A DNA stretch of 64,000 bases from Pirellula sp. SH-Sr6A (GTDB lineage: Bacteria; Planctomycetota; Planctomycetia; Pirellulales; Pirellulaceae): NCBI RefSeq assembly GCF_001610875.1, contig NZ_CP011272.1, forward strand, positions 248,001-312,000. Direction: 5' to 3'. The position numbers were made by a program, and so were the translations under genes. Positions 8,670 to 17,050 of the stretch are shown here, piece by piece. Below the pieces are notes generated by a model. The model was not told the origin of the DNA. It did no database searches and worked only from the letters and a program-made list of their open reading frames with translations. The stretch's first letter is position 1, and the number at the start of each line of letters is the position of its first letter.

Positions 8670-9506
8670 ATGAGCCCCCCCATACGTTTTGCCATCTCGA
8701 CTTGCCCCAACGACACCTTTGCCTTCCACGCATTCCTGAATCGATTGGTGGATTGGCGAGGATTGGACTTCGAAATCGAACTCTTGGACATTCAGACCTT
8801 GAACGATCGATTGCTGGAAGGAACGTTGGATGTCGCTAAAACCAGTTTTCATGCAGCGATCTATCTCGCCGATCGCTATGGCGTCTTTGATAGCGGATCG
8901 GCCCTTGGTTTCGGAGTCGGCCCACTCCTACTCGCCGCCGCGCCGAATTCAGTACCGTCCACACCTGAACAAACGACCCTTTGTCCCGGTAAAGACACGA
9001 CCGCCGCGCTGCTCTACCAGCTCTTCTATCCAGGCTCTGCTCAAGTGCAACATGTTGTTTTTTCGGAGATCATGCCTCGGCTGAAACGCAAGGAAGCGGA
9101 CTTCGGAGTTTGCATTCACGAAGGGCGATTTACGTGGCAACAAGAAGGACTTCACTTGGTCGAGGATCTTGGTACCCGTTGGGAGACCGAGACACAGTGT
9201 CCGTTACCCCTCGGCGGGATAATCGGAGCGTTGGATTTGGGGGAAGAGGTTCTGCACCAAGTGCAATCCATTCTTCGCGAATCGATCCTCTACGCGAAGC
9301 AAAACCCAGAATCGACTTTCCCGACCATGCGTCGGTACGCGCAAGAGTTCGACGATACCGTTCTGTTGAAACATGTCGAACTCTACGTCAACGATTGGAC
9401 CGTTTCGCTCGGTGATGTAGGGCAAAAGGCATTGGATGAACTAGGGACGCGAGCCCATTCGATCGGCCTGGGCAGCGGCTCATCTCGGTTCCGTATCATT
9501 CGATAG
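8670..9506 (+). CDS. mqnD: 1,4-dihydroxy-6-naphthoate synthase
   Basis: The 278-residue protein begins ISTCPNDTFAFHAF, the MqnD N-terminal signature. It also has LCPGKDTTAALLYQLFYP and CIHEGRFTWQQEGLHLVEDLG followed by PLPLGGI, all diagnostic of MqnD. It converts cyclic de-hypoxanthinyl futalosine to dihydroxynaphthoate, so the organism should make menaquinone by the futalosine route. mqnA and mqnC are not in the window. The periplasmic-binding-protein-like fold lacks a signal peptide, as expected for this cytoplasmic enzyme. Confidence 0.93.
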   Translation: MSPPIRFAISTCPNDTFAFHAFLNRLVDWRGLDFEIELLDIQTLNDRLLEGTLDVAKTSFHAAIYLADRYGVFDSGSALGFGVGPLLLAAAPNSVPSTPEQTTLCPGKDTTAALLYQLFYPGSAQVQHVVFSEIMPRLKRKEADFGVCIHEGRFTWQQEGLHLVEDLGTRWETETQCPLPLGGIIGALDLGEEVLHQVQSILRESILYAKQNPESTFPTMRRYAQEFDDTVLLKHVELYVNDWTVSLGDVGQKALDELGTRAHSIGLGSGSSRFRIIR

Positions 9507-9737
9507 CGAATCGCGCGTCGACAACGCCGGAGAACGAACATGAAACGATTCGACGACGATCCTTGCGAATCACAGGAACACGTTCCACCAACCGATCGGA
9601 ATTCGTCCATGCTTTGCCATAGCTCTGATGGCGATCCTAACGAGGGAGACTGCTTTCGGATCAATATCAAGGGTTCGCATCGGGACAACCGTGCTGCCGT
9701 TGTCCAGAACAAGTCCATGCACCTGCTGTCCTGTGCC

Positions 9738-10841
9738 ATGCTACCGAGGCGTCGGTTTTTAGCTCAAAGCGTATGGGGAGTCGCCGGCGCCGTTTGGATG
9801 ACGGAAACCATGGGAGGCGTGGGTGGTTCGGTCTTGTGGGGCGCGCAAGCCCCGAGTTCGGAATCGGAGCCCGCATCCTTTCAAACCCAATTCCCGGCCA
9901 TGGGGAGTCTGCTCCGGATCTTGTGGGAAGATTCCGGACCGACCCGTGCCGAGGCGGCCGAACGGGCCAAAGGGGTGGATCGAGAAGGGCGCGCGTTGGC
10001 CGAGTACTGGAACGGGTTACTCAGCGATTACGACGACGAGAGCGAAGCGTCGCGACTATCCGCAGCGGCGGACGATCTGCAATGGCACCCGGTGAGCGAA
10101 GACTTGGGACGCGTGCTGCGTGAAGCAGACCGATGGTATCGGCTCAGTGAAGGCGCATTCGATGCATCACTCGGCGCCATGACCCGATTGAGAAGAAAGC
10201 GAAAGCTACCCGCTTCGACCGACTGGGAGCGAGCCAAGGAATCGATCGGATGGGAGTGGGTGGACTGGGACGGAGACCGCGGACGATTGCGGTTCAAGCG
10301 TCCTGGGATTCGTTTCGATTTTGGAGCGATAGGCAAGGGATGGGTAGCCGATCGGATTTTTGATTTGTTGACGGGGAAGGATCTCGATCGATGTTTGATC
10401 AATTTCGCTGGTAACATGCGAATTGGAAACCCCCCGTCGAATGCGACCGGATGGCCCGTCAGTATTGATGCTTGTTCGCGTGGGGGCGCGACGGAGGAGC
10501 CGGTGGAGTTGGTGCGACTATCTTTGTCGCAATGCGGCATATCCACATCGGGAGATCGTTGGCAGCGGTTACCGGATGCGCGAAGTCAATCGCGAAGTGA
10601 AACGTCGAGTCACATTCTCGATCCGCGTCTGGGGCTGGGGCTGGATGCCCCGCAAAGCATCACGATTTTGGCACCGGACGCCACCAGCGCCGACGCGGCC
10701 TCGACCGCGACCGGAGTCCAAATCCACCGCAACGCAAGCCATTGGCTGGAACGCTTATCGGAATCCTCCCCAGACTACCGCTGGATCATCCAAATCCTCC
10801 GCGCCAACGAAATCCACCTAATGCAAAATAGCGGCGAGTAG
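9738..10841 (+). CDS. apbE: ApbE-like FAD:protein FMN transferase with Tat signal
   Basis: ApbE attaches FMN covalently to threonines of exported redox proteins. The chosen start gives MLPRRRFLAQSVWG, a twin-arginine export signal. FQTQFPAMGSLLRI follows, then DFGAIGKGWVADR (FAD-binding signature), INFAGNMRIG, CGISTSGDRWQ and HILDPRLG, matching the ApbE order. The frame is open back to an ATG at 9540 with a good GGAG seven bases upstream. That start would add 66 hydrophilic residues before the Tat signal, so it is disfavoured although its ribosome site is better. The stop codon (TAG, 10839-10841) falls inside a GCGAGTAGCGAG heptamer tract, so the last residues (SGE) are probably repeat-derived. 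No flavoprotein target is visible nearby. Confidence 0.87.
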   Translation: MLPRRRFLAQSVWGVAGAVWMTETMGGVGGSVLWGAQAPSSESEPASFQTQFPAMGSLLRILWEDSGPTRAEAAERAKGVDREGRALAEYWNGLLSDYDDESEASRLSAAADDLQWHPVSEDLGRVLREADRWYRLSEGAFDASLGAMTRLRRKRKLPASTDWERAKESIGWEWVDWDGDRGRLRFKRPGIRFDFGAIGKGWVADRIFDLLTGKDLDRCLINFAGNMRIGNPPSNATGWPVSIDACSRGGATEEPVELVRLSLSQCGISTSGDRWQRLPDARSQSRSETSSHILDPRLGLGLDAPQSITILAPDATSADAASTATGVQIHRNASHWLERLSESSPDYRWIIQILRANEIHLMQNSGE

Positions 10842-11039
10842 CGAGGGCAAAGGGCAAAGGGCAAAGAGCAAAGAGCAAAGAGCAAAGAGCAAAGAGCATG
10901 GAGCAAAGAGCATGGAGCGAAGGGCATGGAGCGAAGGGCATGGAGCGAAGGGCATGGAGCAAAGAGCATGGAGCAAAGAGCATGGAGCAAAGAGCATGGA
11001 GCAAAGGGCATGGAGCAAAGAGCATGGAGCAAAGGGCGA
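10833..11039. repeat. Heptamer repeat tract (AGCAAAG / AGCATGG)
   Basis: About 200 bp of 7-bp units, mostly GCAAAGA, GCATGGA and GCGAAGG, starting over the apbE stop codon. It produces several spurious ORFs of monotonous composition on both strands. This is the intergenic content between apbE and the first 541-bp element. Confidence 0.9.
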
Positions 11040-11051
11040 GGACAAATGGTG

Positions 11052-11071
11052 AGCCGTCGTCCTCGACGGCT
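11052..11071. repeat. Hairpin AGCCGTCG-TCCT-CGACGGCT
   Basis: A perfect 8-bp stem around a TCCT loop. It is a member of the hairpin family that recurs in the other repeats of this window. Confidence 0.85.
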
Positions 11072-11086
11072 TCCCCCGTCTCCGTG

Positions 11087-11512
11087 CTATCCCCCCGTTT
11101 TCTGCTCCCCTCGCCCCGCTTCGGGGAGAGGGGCTGGGGGTGAGGGGTTGGGCACCTTCACAAACTCTTCAATCGCTCGAATCACTTCGCGACCATCCCG
11201 AATCACCGCATAGCCAGGTATACGAAGGACTCTATACCCTCGCCCTTGCAGGAATCGATCGCGATGCCGATCATGAGCTAACCCATCCTCGGTGAAATGG
11301 CTTTCGCCATCGATCTCAATAATGAGTTTCTCCTCCACGCAACAGAAATCCACCGTGTAAGGTGGAATCGGATATTCACGACGGAACTTCAAACCTTGGA
11401 TCTGTCGATTGCGAATCCAGTGCCAAACATTTGTCGAAAATTCGTTGGACGTTCGACGCTGGCTTTGTGCAAATTCGATTGCTTCTTTGGACCTGGACCG
11501 GCTGCGTTTCAT
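11087..11512 (-). CDS. DUF559 nuclease-like protein, copy a
   Basis: A 141-residue protein of the DUF559 (Vsr/MutH-like, PD-(D/E)xK) family. A basic N-terminus (MKRSRSRSKEAIEFAQ) is followed by WIRNRQIQGLKFRREYPI, then YTVDFCCVEEKLIIEIDG with the VDF aspartate and the ExDG acidic pair. RHRDRFLQGRGYRVLRIPGY follows. These are the expected catalytic and core positions of the family. The last 20 or so residues (NPSPPAPLPEAGRGEQ) are encoded by the element's terminal inverted repeat, and the stop codon lies 20 bp outside the element. There is no methyltransferase or other R-M partner. The likely role is DNA cleavage or nicking; its substrate is unknown. Confidence 0.8.
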   Translation of the reverse strand: MKRSRSRSKEAIEFAQSQRRTSNEFSTNVWHWIRNRQIQGLKFRREYPIPPYTVDFCCVEEKLIIEIDGESHFTEDGLAHDRHRDRFLQGRGYRVLRIPGYAVIRDGREVIRAIEEFVKVPNPSPPAPLPEAGRGEQKTGG

Positions 11513-11647
11513 GGGAATGAGTCTCTCTTCGATGCCGCGGAATCCAATAGCACTTTAAGACCTGGAATCACGTTAGAAACGTTCTCTTATTCTCTCAGCA
11601 CTCAACCCCTCACCCCCCCGCCCCTCTCCCCGAAGCGGGGCGAGGGG
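11107..11647 (-). mobile_element. 541-bp DUF559 element, copy a
   Basis: The element is bounded by terminal inverted repeats of about 45 bp. The outer end reads CCCCTCGCCCCGCTTCGGGG and continues with GAGAGGGGC and GTGAGGGGTT; the other end is its reverse complement with small changes. Each terminus is itself a hairpin (CCCCTCGCCCCG / CGGGGAGAGGGG, 11 of 12 pairs). The nuclease gene is on the minus strand. All eight copies in the window measure exactly 541 bp between the same boundaries. No target-site duplication is obvious. Confidence 0.8.
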
Positions 11648-11692
11648 GGCCGAGAATCAAAAATATGAGGAGCGAGGAGCGAGGGGCATGGA

Positions 11693-11843
11693 GCGCTACC
11701 CATGTCCTGAACCTGAACCAGGGAGCTATTTTCTTCATTCTCGCCGCTCGCTGCTCGCCACTCTTTTCTCCGTTTAGGGGCGGTCGATTCGCCGATAGGG
11801 TGCGAGCAGGGGAAGCCGTCGAGACGACGGCTCTACATTTGCT
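11693..11843 (-). repeat. 145-151-bp hairpin repeat (R2), copy 1
   Basis: In this orientation it runs from gcgctacccatgtcctgaac to ctctacatttgct. It contains a GCCGTCG...CGACGGC hairpin near the right end. It sits between 541-bp elements a and b and recurs between every pair of elements. Confidence 0.85.
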
Positions 11844-12295
11844 CCCGCCTCCCGCCTCAAGCCTCCGCGCTTCCCCCCCCTTTTCTGCTCCCCTCGCCCC
11901 GCTTCGGGGAGAGGGGCTGGGGGTGAGGGGTTGGGCGCCTTCACAAACTCTTCGATCGTTCGAATCACTTCGCGACCATCCCGAATCACCGCAAAGCCTG
12001 GTATACGAAGGACTCTAACCCCTCGCGCATGCAGGAATCGATCGCGATGCTGATCATGAGCTAACCCATCCTCGGTGAAGTGACTTACGCCATCGATCTC
12101 AATAATGAACTTCTGCTCCACGCAACCGAAATCCACGGTGTAAGGTGGAATGGGATATTCGCGACGAAACTTCAATCCTTGGATCTGTCGATTGCGAATC
12201 CAGTGCCAAACATTTGTCGAAAATTCGTTGGACGTTCGACGCTGGCTTTGTGCAAATTCGATTGCTTCTTTGGACCTGGACCTACTGCGTTTCAT
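11774..12295 (-). CDS. DUF559 nuclease-like protein, copy b
   Basis: The DUF559 core is intact (VDFGCVEQKFIIEIDG, then HRDRFLHARGVRVLRIPGF). The annotated protein is 173 residues because translation runs out of the element's terminal repeat, through low-complexity DNA and into the flanking R2 hairpin repeat before a stop. The extra tail (SSRRLPLLAPYRRIDRP) is R2 read in a chance frame. It differs from copy a at scattered positions such as VSH for ESH. Confidence 0.75.
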   Translation of the reverse strand: MKRSRSRSKEAIEFAQSQRRTSNEFSTNVWHWIRNRQIQGLKFRREYPIPPYTVDFGCVEQKFIIEIDGVSHFTEDGLAHDQHRDRFLHARGVRVLRIPGFAVIRDGREVIRTIEEFVKAPNPSPPAPLPEAGRGEQKRGGKRGGLRREAGANVEPSSRRLPLLAPYRRIDRP

Positions 12296-12430
12296 GGAAA
12301 TGAGTCTCTCTTCGATTCCATGGAATCCAATAGCAATTCAAGACCTGGAATCACGTTAGAAACGTTCTCTTATTCTCTCAGCACTCAACCCCTCACCCCC
12401 CCGCCCCTCTCCCCGAAGCGGGGCGAGGGG
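11890..12430 (-). mobile_element. 541-bp DUF559 element, copy b
   Basis: Same boundaries, inverted termini and orientation as copy a. Start-to-start spacing from copy a is 783 bp. Confidence 0.8.
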
Positions 12431-12475
12431 GGCCGAGAACAGAGAATATGAGTAGCGAGTAGCAAAGAGCATGGA

Positions 12476-12620
12476 GCGCTACCCATGTCCTGAACCTAAA
12501 CCAGGTAGCTATTTTCTTCACTATTGCTGCTCGCCACTCTTTTCTCCGTTTAGGGGCGGTCGTTTCGCCGATAGGGTGCATGCGGGGGAAGCCGTCGAGG
12601 ACGACGGCTCTACATTTGCT
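12476..12620 (-). repeat. R2 hairpin repeat, copy 2
   Basis: A 145-bp copy between elements b and c. The hairpin loop here is the TCCT/AGGA form (gccgtcgaggacgacggc). Confidence 0.85.
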
Positions 12621-12665
12621 CTCGCTCCGGCCTCAAGCCTCCGTGCTTCCCCCCCCTTTTCTGCT

Positions 12666-13071
12666 CCCCTCGCCCCGCTTCGGGGAGAGGGGCTGGGGGT
12701 GAGGGGTTGGGCGCCTTCACAAACTCTTCGATCGTTCGAATCACTTCGCGACCATCCCGAATCACCGCAAAGCCTGGTATACGAAGGACTCTAACCCCTC
12801 GCCCTTGCAGGAATCGATCGCGATGCCGATCATGCGCTAACCCATCCTCGGTGAAGTGACTTGCTCCATCGATCTCAATAATGAGTTTCTGCTACACGCA
12901 ACCGAAATCCACGGTGTAAGGTGGAATGGGATATTCGCGACGAAACTTCAATCCTTGGATCTGTCGATTGCGAATCCATTGCCAAACATCTGTCGAAAAT
13001 TCGTTGGATGTTCGACGCTTGCTTTGTGCAAATTCGATTGCTTCTTTGGACCTGGACCGGCTGCGTTTCAT
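12666..13071 (-). pseudogene. DUF559 nuclease-like gene, copy c, nonsense mutation
   Basis: The gene starts at 13071 (MKRSRSRSKEAIEFAQSKRR) and reads normally for 59 codons to VDFGCV. The GAG codon found in the other copies is then TAG (12892-12894). This removes the ExDG acidic pair and the rest of the fold. The frame downstream of the stop is otherwise intact, so the mutation is recent. Confidence 0.85.
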
Positions 13072-13206
13072 GGGAATGAGTCTCTCTTCGATTCCATGGA
13101 ATCCAATAGCACTTCAAGACCTTGAATCACGTTGGAAACTTTCTCTTACTCTCTCAGCGCTCAACCCCTCACCCCCCCGCCCCTCTCCCCGAAGCGGGGC
13201 GAGGGG
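12666..13206 (-). mobile_element. 541-bp DUF559 element, copy c
   Basis: Same termini and length as the other copies, but its nuclease gene is interrupted by a nonsense codon. Confidence 0.8.
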
Positions 13207-13244
13207 GGCCGAGAACAGAGAATATGAGTAGCGAGGGGCATGGA

Positions 13245-13395
13245 GCGCTACCCATGTCCTGAACCTGAACCAGGGAGCTATTTTCTTCATTCTCGCCGCT
13301 CGCTGCTCGCCACTCTTTTCTCCGTTTAGGGGCGGTCGTTTCGCCGATAGGGTGCATGCGGGGGAAGCCGTCGAGACGACGGCTCTACATTTGCT
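13245..13395 (-). repeat. R2 hairpin repeat, copy 3
   Basis: A 151-bp copy between elements c and d, followed on the right by a GCCTCAA heptamer run (about 13420-13450). Confidence 0.85.
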
Positions 13396-13441
13396 GTCGC
13401 CACTCCTCCGGCCTCCGGCCTCAAGCCTCAAGCCTCAAGCC

Positions 13442-13882
13442 TCAAGCCTCGGTGCTACCCCCCCCGGATCTCTGCTCCCCTCGCCCCGCTTCGGGGAGAG
13501 GGGCTGGGGGTGAGGGGTTGGGCACCTTCACAAACTCTTCGATCGTTCGAATCACTTCGCGACCATCCCGAATCACCGCAAAGCCGGGTATACGAAGGAC
13601 TCTATACCCTCGCCCATGCAGGAATCGATCGCGATGCCGATCATGAGCTAACCCATCCTCGGTGAAGTGGCTTTCGCCGTCGATCTCAATAATAAGCTTC
13701 TGCTCCACGCAACAGAAATCCACGGTGTAAGGTGGAATGGGATATTCACGACGGAACTTCAATCCTTGGATCTGGCGATTGCGAATCCATTGCCAAACAT
13801 TTGTCGAAAATTCGTTGGAGGTTCGACGCTGGCTTTGTGCAAATTCGATTGCTTCTTTGGACCTGGACCGGCTGCGTTTCAT
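13442..13882 (-). CDS. DUF559 nuclease-like protein, copy d
   Basis: A 146-residue protein with an intact core (VDFCCVEQKLIIEIDGESH, then RHRDRFLHGRGYRVLRIPGF). The upstream palindrome in this copy and in copy a has a GCGC-type centre (GATTCCGCGGCATC) instead of GATTCCATGGAATC in most others. The stop lies 35 bp outside the element. Confidence 0.8.
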   Translation of the reverse strand: MKRSRSRSKEAIEFAQSQRRTSNEFSTNVWQWIRNRQIQGLKFRREYPIPPYTVDFCCVEQKLIIEIDGESHFTEDGLAHDRHRDRFLHGRGYRVLRIPGFAVIRDGREVIRTIEEFVKVPNPSPPAPLPEAGRGEQRSGGGSTEA

Positions 13883-14017
13883 GGGAATGAGTCTCTCTTC
13901 GATGCCGCGGAATCCAATAGCACTTTAAGACCTGGAATCACGTTGGAAACGTTCTCTTATTCTCTCAGCACTCAACCCCTCCCCCCCCCGCCCCTCTCCC
14001 CGAAGCGGGGCGAGGGG
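13477..14017 (-). mobile_element. 541-bp DUF559 element, copy d
   Basis: The fourth and last copy of the left cluster, in the same orientation. Start-to-start spacing from copy c is 811 bp. Confidence 0.8.
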
Positions 14018-14062
14018 GGCCGAGAATCAAAAATATGAGGAGCGAGGAGCGAGGGGCATGGA

Positions 14063-14213
14063 GCGCTACCCATGTCCTGAACCTGAACCAGGGAGCTATT
14101 TTCTTCATTCTCGCCGCTCGCTGCTCGCCACTCTTTTCTCCGTTTAGGGGCGGTCGATTCGCCGATAGGGTGCATGCGGGGGAAGCCGTCGAGGACGACT
14201 GTTCGACATTGCT
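14063..14213 (-). repeat. R2 repeat fused to the end of an R3-type hairpin, copy 4
   Basis: It starts like the other R2 copies, but the terminal hairpin changes within the stem: gaagccgtcgaggacgactg then ttcgacattgct. The left stem arm is of the R2 type and the right arm of the R3 type. This looks like recombination at the shared loop. Confidence 0.75.
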
Positions 14214-14573
14214 CTCGCCACTCGTTACTCGCCTCTCGCCACTCGCTACTTCCCACTTTGCCTAGCCACGCCAACTACTTCCTTCACGCAAAAACAGTCG
14301 AGGACGACTGTTCGACATTGCTCTCGCCTCTCGCCACTCGCTACTCGCTACTTCCCACTTTGCCTAGCCACGCCAACTACTTCCTTCACGCAAAAACAGT
14401 CGAGGACGACTGTTCGACATTGCTCTCGCCTCTCGCCTCTCGCCTCTCGCCTCTCGCTACTCGCTACTCGCTACTCGCTACTCGCTACTCGCTTTTCGTC
14501 CCTTCCCACTTTGCCTAGCCACGCCAACTACTTCCTTCACGCAAAAACAGTCGAGGACGACTGTTCGACATTG
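14191..14573. repeat. Tandem blocks ending in the AACAGTCG-loop-CGACTGTT hairpin
   Basis: The sequence gaggacgactgttcgacatt recurs at 14191, 14300, 14402 and 14553. Each of the last three is preceded by about 60 bp (tttgcctagccacgccaact through acgcaaaaacagt), which is the right end of the 233-bp R3 element. Between them lie CTCGCCT/CTCGCTA heptamer runs. No gene is present. Confidence 0.8.
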
Positions 14574-14758
14574 CTTCCGCCTCTCTTCTTTCTCGCTTCT
14601 CGCTTCTCGCTACTCGCTTCTAACTGCTAACTGCTTACTGCTTACTACTTACTACTTACTACTTACTACTTACTACTTACTACTTACTACTTACTACTTA
14701 CTACTTACTACTTACTACTTACTACTCGCCACTCGCCACTCGCTACTCGCTACTTATT
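14574..14758. repeat. Heptamer tract with about 12 TTACTAC units
   Basis: Runs of 7-bp units: CGCTTCT/CGCTACT, then about 12 TTACTAC between 14636 and 14724, then CGCCACT/CGCTACT. The last units overlap the 3' end of the TPR glycosyltransferase gene and supply its stop codon. Confidence 0.9.
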
Positions 14759-17046
14759 TCTCTCATCTTTTCTTCGAAGTCTTTTGCGAATTGGGGGCCG
14801 TCGCATAGGGGGGAGTCGAGGACGCGTTGACGGAGGGTGCGACGCAAGGGAGATAATCGCTCGATCTCGCTCGCCCACGCGCATGCTTTTGCAATGTACT
14901 CCTCCGACGACGATGCAATGAACTCGGTGAGGCCGACATTAGATAGATGACTCAAGGAATGCCGACCGGCAAACGTGCGATGCGGCCAAGTTACCGTGGG
15001 TATGCCCATCCACATGGCTTCTATCGTGGTAAGTCCACCCGAATAAGGAAACGTGTCGAGCGCGAGGTCGACGCGATGGTATCGCTCCATCAACGATGCA
15101 GCCCCAGTCGTTTGATCGAACTCGATCCGCCCCCCACAACCCATTCCCTCCATCGCCGATTCGATCCGCTCCCGATTCATTCGATCTGGCATCCCCGTAT
15201 AACAAAGCAACAATCGGGAATTCGGTACGCGTCGCATGATCTCGCCCCAATGCAGCATAACCCTGCGATTGATCTTGGCCGGATTGCACATCGCACCAAA
15301 CGTGACATACCCCTTTCGCTCCGCCGGCAACTCCCCAATGGGTGGCGCATCTTCAGGTGGCGTATAAGTCACGTACCCATGGGGCATGCGCAATATCTTT
15401 TCGGTGTAATAGCACTCGAACTCCGACGGGACATGGAAACGATCCGCGAGAAGATAGTCCATCGTTTGAAGACCCGTTGTTCCCACATATCCCGCCCAAC
15501 TGATCTGAACGGGAGCCGCCCGCGACGCAAAAACTCCCAGCCGGTTGTTCGCAGTGTGTCCCGACAGATCGAACAAAATATCCACTTCATCGGACCGAAT
15601 CCGATCGCGCAGCGCTTCATCGCTCCAAGCAGCCGCGTCCAACCAACGAAACGTCTCCGCTTCGATCTTCGCGGCAAGCCAATCGCGACCAATTCGATCC
15701 GAGTAAACAAATGTCTGGAATCGGTCGCGATCCAGATGCTTGAACAGTCGATACGTGAAATAACCCACGGGGTGGGCGCCGAGATCCGCCGAGGTGAAAC
15801 CAATCCGCAGCGGACGGTCGCGTTGAGGAAGATTTGAATTGCGCGCAACGCTCGCAACGGCGCAATGGTCCGGTGCAGCCACTTGTTCTGTTTCGGGAGC
15901 AACGCTTTGCCACCAGAGGTCATGCTCGTCGCGCAGTTTCTCGGGGGTAATATCGGGGTGGTATTGCATGGCCATGAGCAATCCGTCGTGCGCGTCCCGG
16001 ACCTTGCCTCGCAACGCGATGGCAGATCGAAACCGCTCGATCGCCGTATCGATGTCCCCGACGCTCAAGCAGCAGCCGGCCTCCAGCAACAACGCCTCGT
16101 GGTTCTTCGGATCGAGCTCTCGTCCCTTTTGAATGGCCTCGAGGGCATCGGATAGCCGTCCCAGTTTGCGCAGGGCATTGCTGTAATTGCAAAAGGTCGT
16201 CGCGTAGGAGGGATTCTCGGACAGAGAACGTTCCAAGAACGAAACGGCCGCGGTCGCATTGCCAAGCGTGGTTTGCAGAAGCCCAATTGCATTGAGAACC
16301 AGATGATGGTTCGGTGCTCGTTGATGCGCACGATCGAGCCAGCGTTTCCCTTCGTCGATTTCGTGCCGAGAGAAGTGCGTCGAAGCCAGCCGCGTCAACG
16401 CATCAACGCTAGTCGGACTCAGCTCGGTCGCTTTCGTGTATTGCACGATCGCTTCGTCGATCCGGCCCAGCCGCTTGAGAACCGCCCCTTTGGAGAGATG
16501 CAATTCGACATTCGGCCGACAGCGCTCGATCGCCCGGTTCGCCCACTCCAAGGCTTCCTCCACTCGCCGTTCTTCCGAGAGGAGACGCAATAGGCTGAGA
16601 TAGGGAGAAGCCGTGGAGGGTGAAGCGTCGATCGCTTTTCGGAAGGCTTCTTCGGCGCGCAGGTTGTTCTCTTGCAATCGGTAGGCCTTGCCAAGATTGA
16701 ACCAAGTATCGTGGGCTTCGGGGTTGGATTGGAGGGCTCGCTGATAGGTTGCGATGGCTTCGTCGATCCGTCCGATATTCCGGAGTGCAACGCCAAGGTT
16801 CCCGAGAAAGACGCTGCTATCGGGGCTCCATCGCAGGGCCTGTTGGATGCAATCGATCGCGGCAACGTGATTCCCGTTGGCCATCTCGATGAGACCTAGC
16901 AAGTGCAGTGCATCGGGTTGTTCGGGGCATACCTCGAGCACTTGCCGATAGAGAGACTGTGCATCGGCCAGTTTCCCCTGTTGTTGCAGCGCGACCCCTT
17001 TGTTGAGCAGGGCGACGACATAATCGGAGGGAGAGAAGGAGTTCAT
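14743..17046 (-). CDS. TPR-containing O-GlcNAc-transferase-like (SPINDLY/GT41) glycosyltransferase
   Basis: A protein of about 767 residues. Residues 1-370 are about ten TPR motifs. Residues about 400-760 form the split GT41 catalytic region: IGFTSADLGAHPVGYF, DILFDLSGHTANNRLGVFASRAAP, ISWAGYVGTTGLQTMDYLLAD and FDLALDTFPYSGGLTTIEAMWMG-type motifs, ending near FAGRHSLSHLSNVGL. These match UDP-sugar-dependent O-glycosyltransferases acting on protein Ser/Thr. It is cytoplasmic, with no signal peptide. ATG at 17046 is chosen; a TTG at 17064 would overlap the upstream gene. The upstream TPR glycosyltransferase ends 4 bp away, so they are co-transcribed. The last residues (SSE) and stop come from a GAGTAGC heptamer tract. 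Confidence 0.88.
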   Translation of the reverse strand: MNSFSPSDYVVALLNKGVALQQQGKLADAQSLYRQVLEVCPEQPDALHLLGLIEMANGNHVAAIDCIQQALRWSPDSSVFLGNLGVALRNIGRIDEAIATYQRALQSNPEAHDTWFNLGKAYRLQENNLRAEEAFRKAIDASPSTASPYLSLLRLLSEERRVEEALEWANRAIERCRPNVELHLSKGAVLKRLGRIDEAIVQYTKATELSPTSVDALTRLASTHFSRHEIDEGKRWLDRAHQRAPNHHLVLNAIGLLQTTLGNATAAVSFLERSLSENPSYATTFCNYSNALRKLGRLSDALEAIQKGRELDPKNHEALLLEAGCCLSVGDIDTAIERFRSAIALRGKVRDAHDGLLMAMQYHPDITPEKLRDEHDLWWQSVAPETEQVAAPDHCAVASVARNSNLPQRDRPLRIGFTSADLGAHPVGYFTYRLFKHLDRDRFQTFVYSDRIGRDWLAAKIEAETFRWLDAAAWSDEALRDRIRSDEVDILFDLSGHTANNRLGVFASRAAPVQISWAGYVGTTGLQTMDYLLADRFHVPSEFECYYTEKILRMPHGYVTYTPPEDAPPIGELPAERKGYVTFGAMCNPAKINRRVMLHWGEIMRRVPNSRLLLCYTGMPDRMNRERIESAMEGMGCGGRIEFDQTTGAASLMERYHRVDLALDTFPYSGGLTTIEAMWMGIPTVTWPHRTFAGRHSLSHLSNVGLTEFIASSSEEYIAKACAWASEIERLSPLRRTLRQRVLDSPLCDGPQFAKDFEEKMREISSE

Positions 17047-17050
17047 TCCA

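Noticed and set aside
10775-11213. Cys/Leu/Pro- or Lys/Met-rich ORFs in heptamer tracts
   Set aside because: They are simple-sequence translations present in several frames on both strands.
11297-12451. Plus-strand ORFs of about 123 codons opposite the DUF559 genes (MAFAIDLNNEF..., MTYAIDLNNEL...)
   Set aside because: They are antisense shadows that recur only because the element is repeated; the minus-strand frame has the recognised nuclease motifs.
11087-13882. DUF559 genes as part of a restriction-modification or defence island
   Set aside because: There is no methyltransferase, ATPase or other defence gene nearby, and the genes are embedded in repeats; a mobile-element reading fits better.
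14947-15837. 296-codon plus-strand ORF inside the GT41-like gene
   Set aside because: It is antisense to a well-supported glycosyltransferase; no domain was recognised.
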